NCBI RefSeq assembly: GCF_000938255.1 | Contig: NZ_JYMR01000031.1 | Coordinates: 124,001 to 188,000 of the forward strand | Direction: 5' to 3' | Source of the DNA: Bradyrhizobium sp. LTSP849 | Lineage (GTDB): Bacteria > Pseudomonadota > Alphaproteobacteria > Rhizobiales > Xanthobacteraceae | DNA: 64,000 nucleotides | In this document: piece after piece, positions 18,706-27,243 of the stretch | Layout of the letters: each line of letters opens with the position of its first letter | How positions within the stretch are numbered: the stretch's first letter is position 1 | The notes under the pieces: generated by a model | What the model saw: only the letters and a program-made list of their open reading frames with translations | The model's database searches: none | What the model was told of the DNA's origin: nothing | Made by a program: the position numbers and the translations under genes

Positions 18706-19203
18706 TCACCGCCGGATGCGGTAAATCACGGCGTCTTCGCCGTGATGCGTCGTGCTTTTCTCGAGCACATAGTTCGATTTCTCCAGCACGCGGCGGGATG
18801 CGCCATTCTCAGCAAACACCAGGCCGATGAGGGACGGCAGTGCGAGTTGCGATAACCCGATGTCAGTTATTGCGAAGGCGATCTCGCTCGCAAGCCCCTG
18901 GCCCCAGAGACTGCGCTTGAACGTGTAGGCAATCTCGGTCTCGTCGATGCCATCCACGAGGATGTGCCGGATTCCCGCGCGGCCTGCGAACGCCCCGTCG
19001 CGCGTTCTCAGCGCCCAGAGCCCGAAGCCATGCTGGTCCCAATGGGCCATGTTGACGGCGAGATAGGTCTTCGTGACTTCGGCCGAACGCACGCCGCCGA
19101 GATAGCGAGAGACCTCGGGATCGAGATGGAGCGCGACCAGGTCTGCCAGGTGACCTTCGCGCAGTCTCTCGGCGGTCAAGCTCTCGGTGCTGAAGTGATC
19201 CAT
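18706..19203 (-). CDS. GNAT family N-acetyltransferase (RimJ/RimL type)
   Basis: A 165-residue acetyltransferase beginning MDHFSTESLTAERLREGHLADLVALHLDPEVSRYL cut short here to its family pattern: an RL-x-LR-like N-terminus and the WALRTRDGAFAGRAGI beta strands, then the acetyl-CoA-binding segment SLWGQGLASEIAFAI and FAENGASRRVLEKSNY. This is the RimJ/RimL-like group that acetylates protein N-termini or small amines. ATG 19254 is an alternative that adds 17 charged residues. Its substrate is unknown. It lies just downstream of the histidine kinase gene on the same strand. Confidence 0.85.
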   Translation of the reverse strand: MDHFSTESLTAERLREGHLADLVALHLDPEVSRYLGGVRSAEVTKTYLAVNMAHWDQHGFGLWALRTRDGAFAGRAGIRHILVDGIDETEIAYTFKRSLWGQGLASEIAFAITDIGLSQLALPSLIGLVFAENGASRRVLEKSNYVLEKSTTHHGEDAVIYRIRR

Positions 19204-19266
19204 GGAGCCAGATAACCGCTTCCGGCGTGTCAAATTTTCGCGCGGCTCCGCCATCTCGTCCTCTTA

Positions 19267-20502
19267 TCAGTCTTCGGTACTGAATATCTCGAACGCAGTA
19301 CGTCCGGGGCGGGAAGAGACCGACATCGTCGCGTTCAGACGCCGCACGAACGCCTTCACGACCTGCATTCCAAAGCCCTTGCTCTGATCGACGTCAAAGC
19401 CCGGCGGAAGCCCACGCCCCTGGTCGGACACTTCCAGCGTCCATCCGTTTGCGGTTGTCTTGAAGCTCACGTCGACAGGGCCATGTTCACCAGGCGAATA
19501 GGCGTACTTGAAACTGTTCGTTGCCAGCTCGGCCACCAGGAGACCCAATCCGCTGGCTACGTCCGACCGGAGCTTGGAATTCTCAGCGCTGACATTGATC
19601 GCCGTAATTTGTGCGGGTGCGGTGTGCTTGAGGTTGTCACAGAGCCTGCGCAGGAAAGTATCGATCTCGATTTTTTCCAGACTGCCGGTCAGGTGCAGCT
19701 GTTTGTGGACGGTCGCAATCGCGAGCACGCGATTGCTGGCCATGTCCAGCTGCGCTTTCGTTTCGTCGCTCGATGCGCCGCGGCTTTGAAGCGCCAGGAT
19801 CGATTGAACAAGTTGCAATGAATTCATGAGCCGATGATCGCCTTCGCGCATCAACGTCTCTTTTTCCGCGACCATCTCCTCGGCTCGGACTCTGGCGACG
19901 TGTTCTGCGGCGTTGATCCGGCGCAGTTCGAGTTGCTTCATCACCTGATTGGCCATCAGCCGCAAGAAGGCCTTTTGGGTGTCGTCAAGCTCACGCGGTT
20001 TGTAATCGAGCACGCAGACGGTGCCGAGCGGAAAGCCCTCGGGCGTTTCCAGGAGCGCACCCGCATAAAACCGCAGATGCGGGTCGCCCGTGACCAGGGG
20101 ATTATCGGCGAAGCGGCGGTCCAGTGTGGTGTCGGGCACGACAAACAGGCCGGGCTGCAAAATCGCGTGCGCGCAGATCGAACTGTCCAGCGGCGTTTCG
20201 CGGACACCGAGCCCGACCTCCGCCTTGAACCATTGGCGGCCCTGGTCGATCAGATTGATCACGGAAATCGGCGTATTGCAGACCGCAGACGCAACATTCA
20301 CAACCTCGTCGAAATCGGCCTCTCGCGGGGTGTCGAGGATGCCATAACGCAGGAGGGCACCAAGACGGAACTCCTCGGCCCTGTGCAAGTCCGCTCTCAA
20401 CGACACCTCCAATTTGGCGACTGTGTCGAGTACCGTGCACGTGACGGCCGCGGATGTCCATCTGTCCTGGATGCAGAGAGCGGTCGACACGCGAGGAACC
20501 AT
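19267..20502 (-). CDS. GAF-domain sensor histidine kinase (HWE/HisKA_2 type)
   Basis: A 411-residue soluble kinase. A GAF domain occupies about residues 55-195 (TPISVINLIDQGRQWFKAEVG, then SSICAHAIL and TVCVLDYKPR). The phosphoacceptor helix carries EGDHRLMNSLQLVQS, with His in the position of the HisKA_2/HWE family, and the ATPase domain has the N box AELATNSFKYAY and G box DQGRGLPPGF. Such kinases are frequent in alphaproteobacteria and take part in general stress or light/redox signalling. No membrane segment is present, so it senses an internal signal. It is divergent from, and its 5' end overlaps the upstream region of, a single-domain response regulator, its likely partner. Confidence 0.9.
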   Translation of the reverse strand: MVPRVSTALCIQDRWTSAAVTCTVLDTVAKLEVSLRADLHRAEEFRLGALLRYGILDTPREADFDEVVNVASAVCNTPISVINLIDQGRQWFKAEVGLGVRETPLDSSICAHAILQPGLFVVPDTTLDRRFADNPLVTGDPHLRFYAGALLETPEGFPLGTVCVLDYKPRELDDTQKAFLRLMANQVMKQLELRRINAAEHVARVRAEEMVAEKETLMREGDHRLMNSLQLVQSILALQSRGASSDETKAQLDMASNRVLAIATVHKQLHLTGSLEKIEIDTFLRRLCDNLKHTAPAQITAINVSAENSKLRSDVASGLGLLVAELATNSFKYAYSPGEHGPVDVSFKTTANGWTLEVSDQGRGLPPGFDVDQSKGFGMQVVKAFVRRLNATMSVSSRPGRTAFEIFSTED

Positions 20503-20543
20503 CCTCGACAGGGATACTTAGCCTGTCAGGAGGCATTTATGCA

Positions 20544-20921
20544 GTGAATTCAGTTACTGGACTGCCAGTTGTTCTCATTGTCGAGGACGAGTTCCTGATC
20601 CGCATGGACGCGGTCGATATGATCAGGTCCGCCGGGTTTGAAGCGATTGAAGCAAATAACGCGGATGAAGCCATCGCCATTCTCGAGCACCGCTCCGATA
20701 TCACTGTTGTATTTACAGACGTGCAGATGCCGGGATCCATGGATGGCCTCAAGCTCGCTGCCGCCGTTCGGGGCCGTTGGCCGCCAGTCAAGATCATCGC
20801 GACGTCGGGAATGGCCAGGGTCGACCAGGTCAATCTGCCGTCGGGCGGCCGGTTCATCCCGAAGCCCTATAGCGCGCGAGAAGTCTTAGGGGCTGTTCGA
20901 GAGTTGAGCGGTCTCTGTTGA
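20544..20921 (+). CDS. Single-domain response regulator
   Basis: A 125-residue receiver domain with no output domain. It has the acidic pair in VEDE, the phosphorylation site in FTDVQMPG, the conserved Ser in IATSG and the Lys in PKPYS. The GTG start at 20544 is chosen because AGGAGG lies ten bases upstream; longer readings would overlap the kinase gene on the other strand. CheY-like proteins of this kind relay phosphate or regulate by protein contact. It is divergent from the HWE-type kinase 41 bp away, which is its probable partner. Confidence 0.9.
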   Translation: MNSVTGLPVVLIVEDEFLIRMDAVDMIRSAGFEAIEANNADEAIAILEHRSDITVVFTDVQMPGSMDGLKLAAAVRGRWPPVKIIATSGMARVDQVNLPSGGRFIPKPYSAREVLGAVRELSGLC

Positions 20922-20941
20922 GCTCCGACGATCACCGACAT

Positions 20942-22267
20942 CTAATGCGCCATTGCGACGTCACCGGACAATTGCTCGCGCCTCGCATCGATCCGCAGGA
21001 TCACGACAACGATTGCGCCGACCAGCGCGCAACCCGCCAGCAGGAGAAGACCCGCGGTAAAATTGCCGGTCAGATCCTTCAGATAGCCCATCGCGTAAGG
21101 ACCGGCGAAACCGGAAAGATTTCCGAGCGAGTTGATCGCGGCGATGCCGGCGGCGGCCGATGCTCCCGTTAGAAAGCTCGCCGGCAGCGGCCAGAACATC
21201 GGCGGTACCGCGGAGATGCCGATCTGTGCGAAGCAAAGCAAGGCCATGACGAGCACGGAGTTCGAAACGAGACCTGCCAATCCGACCCCGACCGCTGCCA
21301 TCAACAGCGCCGCGGCGACGTGACCCTTTCGCTCCATGGTCCGATCGGAATGACGACCAAGAACCACCATGCCCACGGCCCCGAAAACAAAGGGTAGCGC
21401 CGCGAGCAAGCCGGTCTGGGTGTCACTGACGCCGAAGCCCTTGATGATGGTCGGCAGGAAGAACGCCACGCCGTAGCTTGCAGCGTTCAGGCAGAAGTAC
21501 ACCAGAGCGCACGCCAAAATGCGGGGATCGGTGAGCGCCTGTCCCAGGGACAAATGTTCCACGCGCTCCTTGTTGCGCTTCTCGGTGGCCTGCACGTTCT
21601 CCAGCCAGGCAATCTCGTCTTGTTGCAGCCAGCGGGCCTGGCGCGGGAAGTCGGTCAGATAGAACAGGACGCCAATGCCCACCAAGACTGATGGCAACGC
21701 TTCGAGAATGAACAGCCACTGCCAGCCTTCCAACCCCCAACCTGTCACGCCGAGCAGCATCCCGGAGATCGGTGAGCCGATGATCGACGAAATCGGGATC
21801 GCCAGCATGAACAGGCTGATGACCCGGGCGCGGTAAACCGCGGGGAACCAGAGCGTCAGATAGAAGATGATGCCGGGAAAGAAGCCCGCTTCGCAGGCAC
21901 CGAGCAGCAAACGAAGCGAGTAGAAAACGCCCGTCGTCGGAATTCCCGTTGCTGCCGATATCGACGGGATAAATGCGAAAGCCGCCGAGACGATCCCCCA
22001 CGTGATCATGATGCGGGCGATCCAGACGCGCGCGCCGACTTTTTCCAGAAAGATATTTGAGGGCACTTCAAACAGGAAATATCCGACGAAGAACAAGCCG
22101 GCGCCCAGCCCGAACGCTGCTTCACTCAAACCAAGCGCCTGGTTCATGTGCAACTTGGCAAAGCCGACATTGACGCGGTCGAGATAGGCCACGAAGTAGC
22201 ACACGATCAGGAACGGAATCAGCCGCCACATCACCTTGCCAATGACCCGAGTCTCGACGTCCTGCAT
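20942..22267 (-). CDS. MFS transporter, anion:cation symporter (ACS) family
   Basis: A 441-residue protein with about 12 membrane segments. It starts MQDVETRVIGKVMWRLIPFL and carries the ACS signature YLDRVNVGFAKLHMN in the first helix and loop, the mark of the tartrate/phthalate/glucarate/galactonate-type symporters. These import organic anions with protons. The ATG at 22267 follows GGGAGA; a longer frame from 22357 is unlikely. No catabolic enzyme gene is next to it, so the substrate is open. A palindrome (22370-22387) about 100 bp upstream could be an operator. Confidence 0.9.
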   Translation of the reverse strand: MQDVETRVIGKVMWRLIPFLIVCYFVAYLDRVNVGFAKLHMNQALGLSEAAFGLGAGLFFVGYFLFEVPSNIFLEKVGARVWIARIMITWGIVSAAFAFIPSISAATGIPTTGVFYSLRLLLGACEAGFFPGIIFYLTLWFPAVYRARVISLFMLAIPISSIIGSPISGMLLGVTGWGLEGWQWLFILEALPSVLVGIGVLFYLTDFPRQARWLQQDEIAWLENVQATEKRNKERVEHLSLGQALTDPRILACALVYFCLNAASYGVAFFLPTIIKGFGVSDTQTGLLAALPFVFGAVGMVVLGRHSDRTMERKGHVAAALLMAAVGVGLAGLVSNSVLVMALLCFAQIGISAVPPMFWPLPASFLTGASAAAGIAAINSLGNLSGFAGPYAMGYLKDLTGNFTAGLLLLAGCALVGAIVVVILRIDARREQLSGDVAMAH

Positions 22268-22369
22268 GACGCAGTCTCCCGCTTGGTTTTTTTGAAGCCG
22301 GTTCAAACATCCGGACAGCGTTGGTGAAACTATGACGCTCGGACACCACGAGTGCAAACGGCATTTGCT

Positions 22370-22387
22370 TTTGACGTTCAGGTCAAA
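22370..22387. promoter_or_regulatory. Palindrome upstream of the MFS gene, possible operator
   Basis: TTTGAC and GTCAAA are perfect inverted arms around six bases. The site is about 100 bp upstream of the MFS transporter start. It resembles dimeric regulator sites, but no regulator gene is adjacent. Confidence 0.35.
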
Positions 22388-22487
22388 GCGACAGTTGCGC
22401 TGTCATGATTTGAAGCTGGAACAGGCACTGCGGGCTTGATGATAGCATCGTACAGGTGTTTTGCCCGACGGGACAACACTCGCAGCG

Positions 22488-22576
22488 CCGTAGCCCGGAT
22501 GGAGCGCAGCGCAATCCGGGAAAGTCTTTCCGCGATGTGAGAACCCGGATTTCGCTACGCTCCATCCGGGCTACGG
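22488..22576. repeat. Long inverted repeat element (19-bp arms)
   Basis: The arms CCGTAGCCCGGATGGAGCG (22488-22506) and its exact complement (22558-22576) enclose about 50 bp that repeats the GATTGCGCT/ATCCGGG theme internally. The element lies in the intergenic region between the MFS gene and the end of feoB. GTAGCCCGGATGGAGCGCAGCG-type units are known as dispersed repeats in several proteobacterial genomes. It could fold into a long cruciform or RNA hairpin. Confidence 0.75.
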
Positions 22577-22688
22577 ATGTTCTGCTTGACGGGGCAATGG
22601 CTTCGCAGAAGCCACCGGCCATCATGCCGGCAGCGCGTTTCTACTGTGCATGGGGTTGTTTTCGACTTTTTAGTTTCGAGAGGGGACG

Positions 22689-24560
22689 CTACCCCGCCCC
22701 CAGCGCCACCGCGACGTTGTACGTCACAAGGCTCGCCGCATAAGCCAGCACCAGCATGTAGCCGAAGGTCGTCGCCATCCAGACCCAGCTGCCGGTCTCG
22801 CGCCGGATCACGGCGAGCGTGGAGGCGCATTGCGGGGCGAAGATGTACCAGGCGAGCATCGACAGCGCGGTTGCGAGCGACCATTTCGTCGCCAGCACCT
22901 GGCCGATCTGCTCGGCCGCTTCCTTGCCGCCCTCGATCGCATAGACGGTGCCGAGTGCGGCGACCGCGACCTCGCGCGCCGCCATGCCCGGGATCAACGC
23001 CACCGCGATCTGCCAGTTGAAGCCCACGGGCGCGAGCAGCGGTTCGATCGCCTTGCCGATGATCGCAGCTAAGCTGAAGTCGATGGCGGGCTCGGTCGCG
23101 CCCGCGGGCGGCTGCGGGAACGAGGCCAGAAACCAGATCAGCACCATCATCGAGAAGATCGTGGTGCCAGCGCGGTGCAGAAACATTTTTGCCCGCGTGG
23201 TGACGCCGATCGCGATCGATTTCAGGCGTGGCATCTTGTAGTCCGGCAACTCCAGCATGAACGGCGCCGGCGCATAGTCGCGCAGCATGAAGAACTTGAT
23301 CAGGAACGAGACGGCAAGCGCGCTGACGATGCCGGTGGCGTAGAGGCCGAACATCACCAGGCCCTGGAGGTTGATGAAGCCCCAGACGTCCTTGGCCGGA
23401 ATGAAGGCGGAGATGATCAGCGTGTAGACCGGGATGCGCGCCGAGCAGGTCATCAGCGGCGCAATCAGGATCGTGGTCAGCCGGTCGCGTTTGTTGTCGA
23501 TCACGCGCGTCGCCATGATGCCGGGAATGGCGCAGGCAAAGCTCGACAGCAGCGGAATGAAGGCGCGGCCGTGGAGGCCTGCGCCGCCCATGATGCGGTC
23601 CATCAGGAACGCGGCGCGCGCCATGTAGCCGAAATCTTCCAAGAGCAGGATGAACAGGAAGATGATGATGATCTGCGGCAGGAACACGATGACGCTGCCG
23701 ACGCCGGAGATCACGCCGTTCTGAAGGAAGCTCTGCAACAGGCCGGCGGGGAGCGTCGCGTGCACGAACTCGCCCAGCGCATCGAAACCGGAGTTGAGCA
23801 GCTCCATCAGCGGCTGCGCCCAGGCGAACACCGCCTGGAACATCACGAACAGGATAGCCGCGAGTACCACGAGCCCGCCGACGGGGTGCAGCACCACGGC
23901 GTCGATCCGCGCGGTCCAGGTGTCGGGTCGGCTCGGCAGGCTGACGCAGTCGGTGATGATCCGGTCGGCCTCGCGCTGGGTGGCGCGCAGCTCGGCGACG
24001 CTGAGTGCGCGCCAGGTGTTTTCCTGCGGCTCGGCTGCAAGCTTCGCCGAGATCTCGTCGGTCAGGTTCAAGAGGTCGGCCGTGCCGCCCTTGCGCACCG
24101 CGATCGAAGTGACCACGGGCACGCCGAGCTCCTTGGCGAGCCGCTCGACGTCGACGCTGATGCCGCGGCGGCTCGCGATGTCGAACATGTTGAGCACGAG
24201 GATCATCGGCCGGCCGGTGCGCTTGAGCTCGAGCAGCAGGCGGATGGTCAGGCGCAGATTGGTCGAATCCGCCACGCACAGCACGAGGTCGGGCGTGGCC
24301 TCGCCGGAGGCCTTGCCGAGCACGAAGTCGCGGGTGATCTCCTCGTCCGGACTGCGGCCGCGCAGCGAATAGGTGCCGGGCAGGTCGACCACCGAGACCT
24401 GGCGTCCCAGGGGCGTGACGAAGAAGCCTTCCTTGCGCTCGACGGTGACGCCCGGATAGTTCGCGACCTTCTGCCGGCTGCCGGTCAGCGCATTGAACAG
24501 CGAGGTCTTGCCGCTGTTGGGCGTGCCCACCAGGGCGAGATGCAGCAGGGGTGCTTCCAT
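22689..24560 (-). CDS. feoB: Ferrous iron transporter FeoB
   Basis: A 623-residue inner-membrane Fe(II) transporter. The cytoplasmic G domain shows G1 GTPNSGKTS (residues 13-21), the G2 Thr in YPGVTVE, G3 DLPGTYSL and G4 NMFD. A helical insertion domain follows, then the two Gate motifs and Nucleoside-recognition-like membrane region from about residue 225, including GFINLQGLVMFGLY and IPGIMATR. It is shorter than E. coli FeoB (773 residues), like other alphaproteobacterial versions. It follows feoA with a 35-bp gap on the same strand, so the two form a feoAB operon; no feoC is visible. Confidence 0.96.
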   Translation of the reverse strand: MEAPLLHLALVGTPNSGKTSLFNALTGSRQKVANYPGVTVERKEGFFVTPLGRQVSVVDLPGTYSLRGRSPDEEITRDFVLGKASGEATPDLVLCVADSTNLRLTIRLLLELKRTGRPMILVLNMFDIASRRGISVDVERLAKELGVPVVTSIAVRKGGTADLLNLTDEISAKLAAEPQENTWRALSVAELRATQREADRIITDCVSLPSRPDTWTARIDAVVLHPVGGLVVLAAILFVMFQAVFAWAQPLMELLNSGFDALGEFVHATLPAGLLQSFLQNGVISGVGSVIVFLPQIIIIFLFILLLEDFGYMARAAFLMDRIMGGAGLHGRAFIPLLSSFACAIPGIMATRVIDNKRDRLTTILIAPLMTCSARIPVYTLIISAFIPAKDVWGFINLQGLVMFGLYATGIVSALAVSFLIKFFMLRDYAPAPFMLELPDYKMPRLKSIAIGVTTRAKMFLHRAGTTIFSMMVLIWFLASFPQPPAGATEPAIDFSLAAIIGKAIEPLLAPVGFNWQIAVALIPGMAAREVAVAALGTVYAIEGGKEAAEQIGQVLATKWSLATALSMLAWYIFAPQCASTLAVIRRETGSWVWMATTFGYMLVLAYAASLVTYNVAVALGAG

Positions 24561-24595
24561 GTGTTTAAAGGCCTTGGATCAAATATCCGGTCGCC

Positions 24596-24871
24596 TTAGG
24601 CGACGATGATGGCCATGGCTTCGCGACGGCGGACCGCGATGGTGATGTTGTCGACACGGACGGCGATCGGGTCGCGCCCGACCAGCCCCTCGTGCAGGAC
24701 CTCGACCCGGGCCCCCTCGACGAAGCCGAGCTCGATCAGCCGGCTCTCGAGCTCGATGTCCGAGAGCGCCGAGCCTGTGTCCTTGGCGGACAGGTGCTGA
24801 ATGACGCCGGTGTAGCCGCGCTGGGCCAGACCCAGCGGCAAATGCGGGCGCGTATCATGGGTGTCGGTCAT
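24596..24871 (-). CDS. feoA: Ferrous iron transport protein FeoA
   Basis: A 91-residue SH3-like FeoA. It starts MTDTHDTRPHLPLGLAQRGY and contains the family pattern LIELGFVEGARVEVLHEG and DPIAVRVDNITIAVRRREA. FeoA binds the cytoplasmic face of FeoB and is needed for full Fe(II) uptake. The start at 24871 is preferred over 24886. The start codon sits inside a hairpin (24870-24896), which may control translation. Confidence 0.93.
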   Translation of the reverse strand: MTDTHDTRPHLPLGLAQRGYTGVIQHLSAKDTGSALSDIELESRLIELGFVEGARVEVLHEGLVGRDPIAVRVDNITIAVRRREAMAIIVA

Positions 24872-24896
24872 GCCCTGTATTTTCAACGCAGGGCAT
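24870..24896 (-). promoter_or_regulatory. Hairpin covering the feoA ribosome site and start codon
   Basis: On the transcribed strand ATGCCCTG pairs with CAGGGCAT across an 11-base loop. The 3' arm includes the AGGG ribosome site and the first two bases of the ATG. Eight perfect base pairs would hide the start of feoA translation. A regulatory role is inference. Confidence 0.45.
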
Positions 24897-24985
24897 TGAG
24901 GTCAAGCGCGCTCGCTCGCGGAAGCCCGCACCTTAGAGCGATTTTAAAGTGCAGATCACGAAAGCGTGGGGAAGACGCCTCGGGG

Positions 24986-25237
24986 TTACTGGGCCGGGAC
25001 CTTTTCCGGCTGGACGGCCATGGCGCGGCTCTTGAAGTAATCGAGCACGAACAGGCGGATCGCCGAGGACAAATTGCCCTGCTGGCGGCCGCCGTCGATT
25101 TCGCCGACGAGTTCGGACAGCGTCATGTTGCGCAGGCCCGAGATCTCCTTCATCCCGTTCCAGAACGCCTCTTCCAGGCTGACGCTGGTCTTGTGGCCGG
25201 CGACCACGATCGATCGCTTCACGACGGGCGACTTCAT
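24986..25237 (-). CDS. Ribbon-helix-helix domain protein
   Basis: An 83-residue protein with an RHH_4-type fold: KRSIVVAGHKTSVSLEEAFWNG gives the strand and first helix and MTLSELVGEIDGG the second. Proteins of this family in alphaproteobacteria are paired with a DUF4169 gene, as here. It may bind DNA, but no target is known. Its ATG overlaps the last four bases of the DUF4169 gene (ATGA), so the two are translationally coupled. The longer frame upstream in the same phase is not needed. Confidence 0.82.
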   Translation of the reverse strand: MKSPVVKRSIVVAGHKTSVSLEEAFWNGMKEISGLRNMTLSELVGEIDGGRQQGNLSSAIRLFVLDYFKSRAMAVQPEKVPAQ

Positions 25238-25422
25238 GGCTGATCCTCGCGATCGATCCGGTGCTGGTCCAGATGCTCCTTCGCCAGGTCCGCGCGCGTC
25301 TCCTCCGCCGACCGCTCCGCCTTCGTGCGGCCGAACTTCGCCCGGTTGGCGTCCGCCTGCTTCGCCGAGGTTTCCCGCTCGGCGCGCTTCCGGAAACGAT
25401 TCAGGTTGATGACGTTCCCCAT
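25234..25422 (-). CDS. DUF4169 family protein
   Basis: A 62-residue, highly charged protein starting MGNVINLNRFRKRAERE. This N-terminus, followed by a helical Lys/Arg/Glu-rich stretch with AKFGRTKAER, is the DUF4169 pattern. Function is unknown. The family is small, alphaproteobacterial and commonly adjacent to an RHH protein, with which it overlaps by four bases here. The two are presumably one transcript; fumC lies upstream on the same strand. Confidence 0.85.
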   Translation of the reverse strand: MGNVINLNRFRKRAERETSAKQADANRAKFGRTKAERSAEETRADLAKEHLDQHRIDREDQP

Positions 25423-25635
25423 GCCGCGTCTCCATCACCCGATCCTCCTCAGATTGGATGAAATATCCAGAAACCAGGCGCACTGCGCCCCATGAGACTT
25501 GATCGCCATTCGCTTGTCCTCGTCAATCGGCCTATCGGCCATCAAACGATGAATTTCGCCCCGCTAAAGGGGGAGACGAATGCGTAGCACGCATCCTTGC
25601 CGCGACATTGACGGTAGTCAAATCCTGTCGGTTTA

Positions 25636-25676
25636 GCCTTATATTTATGAGCTTTAAGGCTCCGTATCATTACGGA
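25636..25676 (-). terminator. Tandem hairpins after fumC, possible terminator
   Basis: Two perfect 6-bp hairpins lie 20-60 bases beyond the fumC stop: TCCGTA/TACGGA (25661-25676) and GCCTTA/TAAGGC (25636-25660) with an AT-rich loop. No long T tract follows, so they may protect the mRNA end rather than terminate. The surrounding 25423-25696 region has no other gene. Confidence 0.4.
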
Positions 25677-25696
25677 TGACTATCGGAATTCGGAAT

Positions 25697-27142
25697 TCAT
25701 CCGGGCCGCGTCATCTTCTCCGGCTGCACCAAACGGTCGAACTCGTCGGCAGAGACGAAGCCGAGCCGCAGCGCCTCTTCCTTCAGCGTGGTGCCGTTGG
25801 CATGCGCAGTCTTCGCCACCTTGGCTGCGTTGTCATAGCCGATTTTTGGTGCGAGCGCGGTCACCAGCATCAGCGAGCGCTCCATCAGCTCCTTGATGTG
25901 CTTTTCGTCGGCGCGGATGCCGCTGACGCAATGCTCGGTGAAGGAGCGCGCGGCGTCGGCCATCAGGCGGATCGAGTGCAGCATGTTGTAGGCCAGCACG
26001 GGCTTGTAGACGTTGAGTTCGAAATGACCCTGGCTGCCGGCGACCGTGATCGCGGTGTGATTGCCGAACACCTGGCAGCACACCATTGTCATCGCCTCGC
26101 ACTGCGTCGGATTGACCTTGCCCGGCATGATCGATGAGCCCGGCTCGTTCTCAGGAAGGATCAGTTCGCCGAGACCCGAGCGCGGGCCTGAACCTAGCAG
26201 GCGGATGTCGTTGGCGATCTTGAACAGCCCCGTCGCGACCGAATTGATGGCGCCGTGTACCAGCACGTAGGCGTCGTTGGAGGCCAGTGCCTCGAATTTG
26301 TTGGCGGCGCTGGTGAAGGGCAGCTTCGTGATCCCGACCACCTGCTTGGCGAAAAGTTTTGCGAAGCGAGGGCTCGAGTTGAGGCCGGTGCCGACGGCGG
26401 TGCCGCCCTGTGCCAGCGGATAGAGGTCCTTCACCGCGACCTTCAGCCGCGCGATCCCGCTTTCGACCTGCGCGGCGTAGCCGGAGAATTCCTGGCCGAG
26501 CGTCAGCGGCGTCGCATCCTGGGTGTGAGTGCGGCCGATCTTGACGATCTTGGCGAACTCCTTCTCCTTCGTGCGCAGCGCGCGGTGCAGCTCGCCGAGC
26601 GCGGGAACGAGATCGGCCGTGATGCGGCCGGCGGCGGCGATATGCATCGCGGTGGGAAAAGAGTCGTTCGATGACTGGCTCATGTTGACGTGATCGTTCG
26701 GATGCACCGGCTTCTTGGTGCCGAGCTCGCCGCCGAGCAGCTCATTGGCGCGGTTGGCGATCACCTCGTTGAGGTTCATGTTGCTCTGGGTGCCCGAGCC
26801 GGTCTGCCATACGACAAGCGGAAAATGGTCGTCCAGCTTGCCCTCGATCACCTCGCGCGCGGCGCGGATGATCGCATTGGCGCGGCGCTGGTCGAGCAGT
26901 CCGAGCTCGCGGTTGGACTGCGCCGCGGCGAGCTTGACGATGCCGAGCGCATGCACGAGCGAGATCGGCATGCGGTCGATGCCGATGCGAAAATTCTGGC
27001 GCGAGCGCTCGGTCTGCGCCCCCCAATAGCGATCGGAGGGGACCTCGATCGGACCAAAACTGTCGGTCTCGATGCGGGTCGCGGAGCGAGAGGGGCGGGC
27101 AGTCTTTGAGCGGGCAGTCTTTGAGCGGGCAGTCTTGGCCAT
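25697..27142 (-). CDS. fumC: Fumarate hydratase, class II
   Basis: A 481-residue iron-free fumarase that converts fumarate and malate in the TCA cycle. The superfamily signature GSSIMPGKVNP is at about residues 330-345 and the substrate-binding SGTQSNMNLNEV and MSQSSNDSFPTA segments are present. The N-terminus carries a non-family extension of three KTAR repeats (encoded by a 15-bp tandem repeat), starting at ATG 27142; a fourth earlier start at 27187 is unlikely. The extension is basic and may be disordered. sspB and the tmRNA gene lie upstream on the same strand. Confidence 0.95.
   Translation of the reverse strand: MAKTARSKTARSKTARPSRSATRIETDSFGPIEVPSDRYWGAQTERSRQNFRIGIDRMPISLVHALGIVKLAAAQSNRELGLLDQRRANAIIRAAREVIEGKLDDHFPLVVWQTGSGTQSNMNLNEVIANRANELLGGELGTKKPVHPNDHVNMSQSSNDSFPTAMHIAAAGRITADLVPALGELHRALRTKEKEFAKIVKIGRTHTQDATPLTLGQEFSGYAAQVESGIARLKVAVKDLYPLAQGGTAVGTGLNSSPRFAKLFAKQVVGITKLPFTSAANKFEALASNDAYVLVHGAINSVATGLFKIANDIRLLGSGPRSGLGELILPENEPGSSIMPGKVNPTQCEAMTMVCCQVFGNHTAITVAGSQGHFELNVYKPVLAYNMLHSIRLMADAARSFTEHCVSGIRADEKHIKELMERSLMLVTALAPKIGYDNAAKVAKTAHANGTTLKEEALRLGFVSADEFDRLVQPEKMTRPG
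27092..27142 (-). repeat. 15-bp tandem repeat in the fumC N-terminus
   Basis: GGGCAGTCTTTGAGC-type units repeat about three times in frame and encode KTARS. The number of units may vary between strains because slippage in frame would not break the enzyme. Confidence 0.6.
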
Positions 27143-27243
27143 GAGCACATCCGTTCTGCCGTACGAAACGCCGCGCGGCTTCTTCACATGCTCTTCTATA
27201 TAGGCAGTTTGGCCGGGCGCGACGGTCTCGCGCCCAACCTAGA

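Noticed and set aside
22456..22743. A short frame through the 22488-22576 repeat
   Set aside because: It is made by the palindromic repeat and overlaps the end of feoB.
22555..24279. A 574-codon frame on the minus strand overlapping feoB in another frame
   Set aside because: The feoB frame carries all the G motifs and membrane regions; this one is Arg/Ala/Pro-rich.
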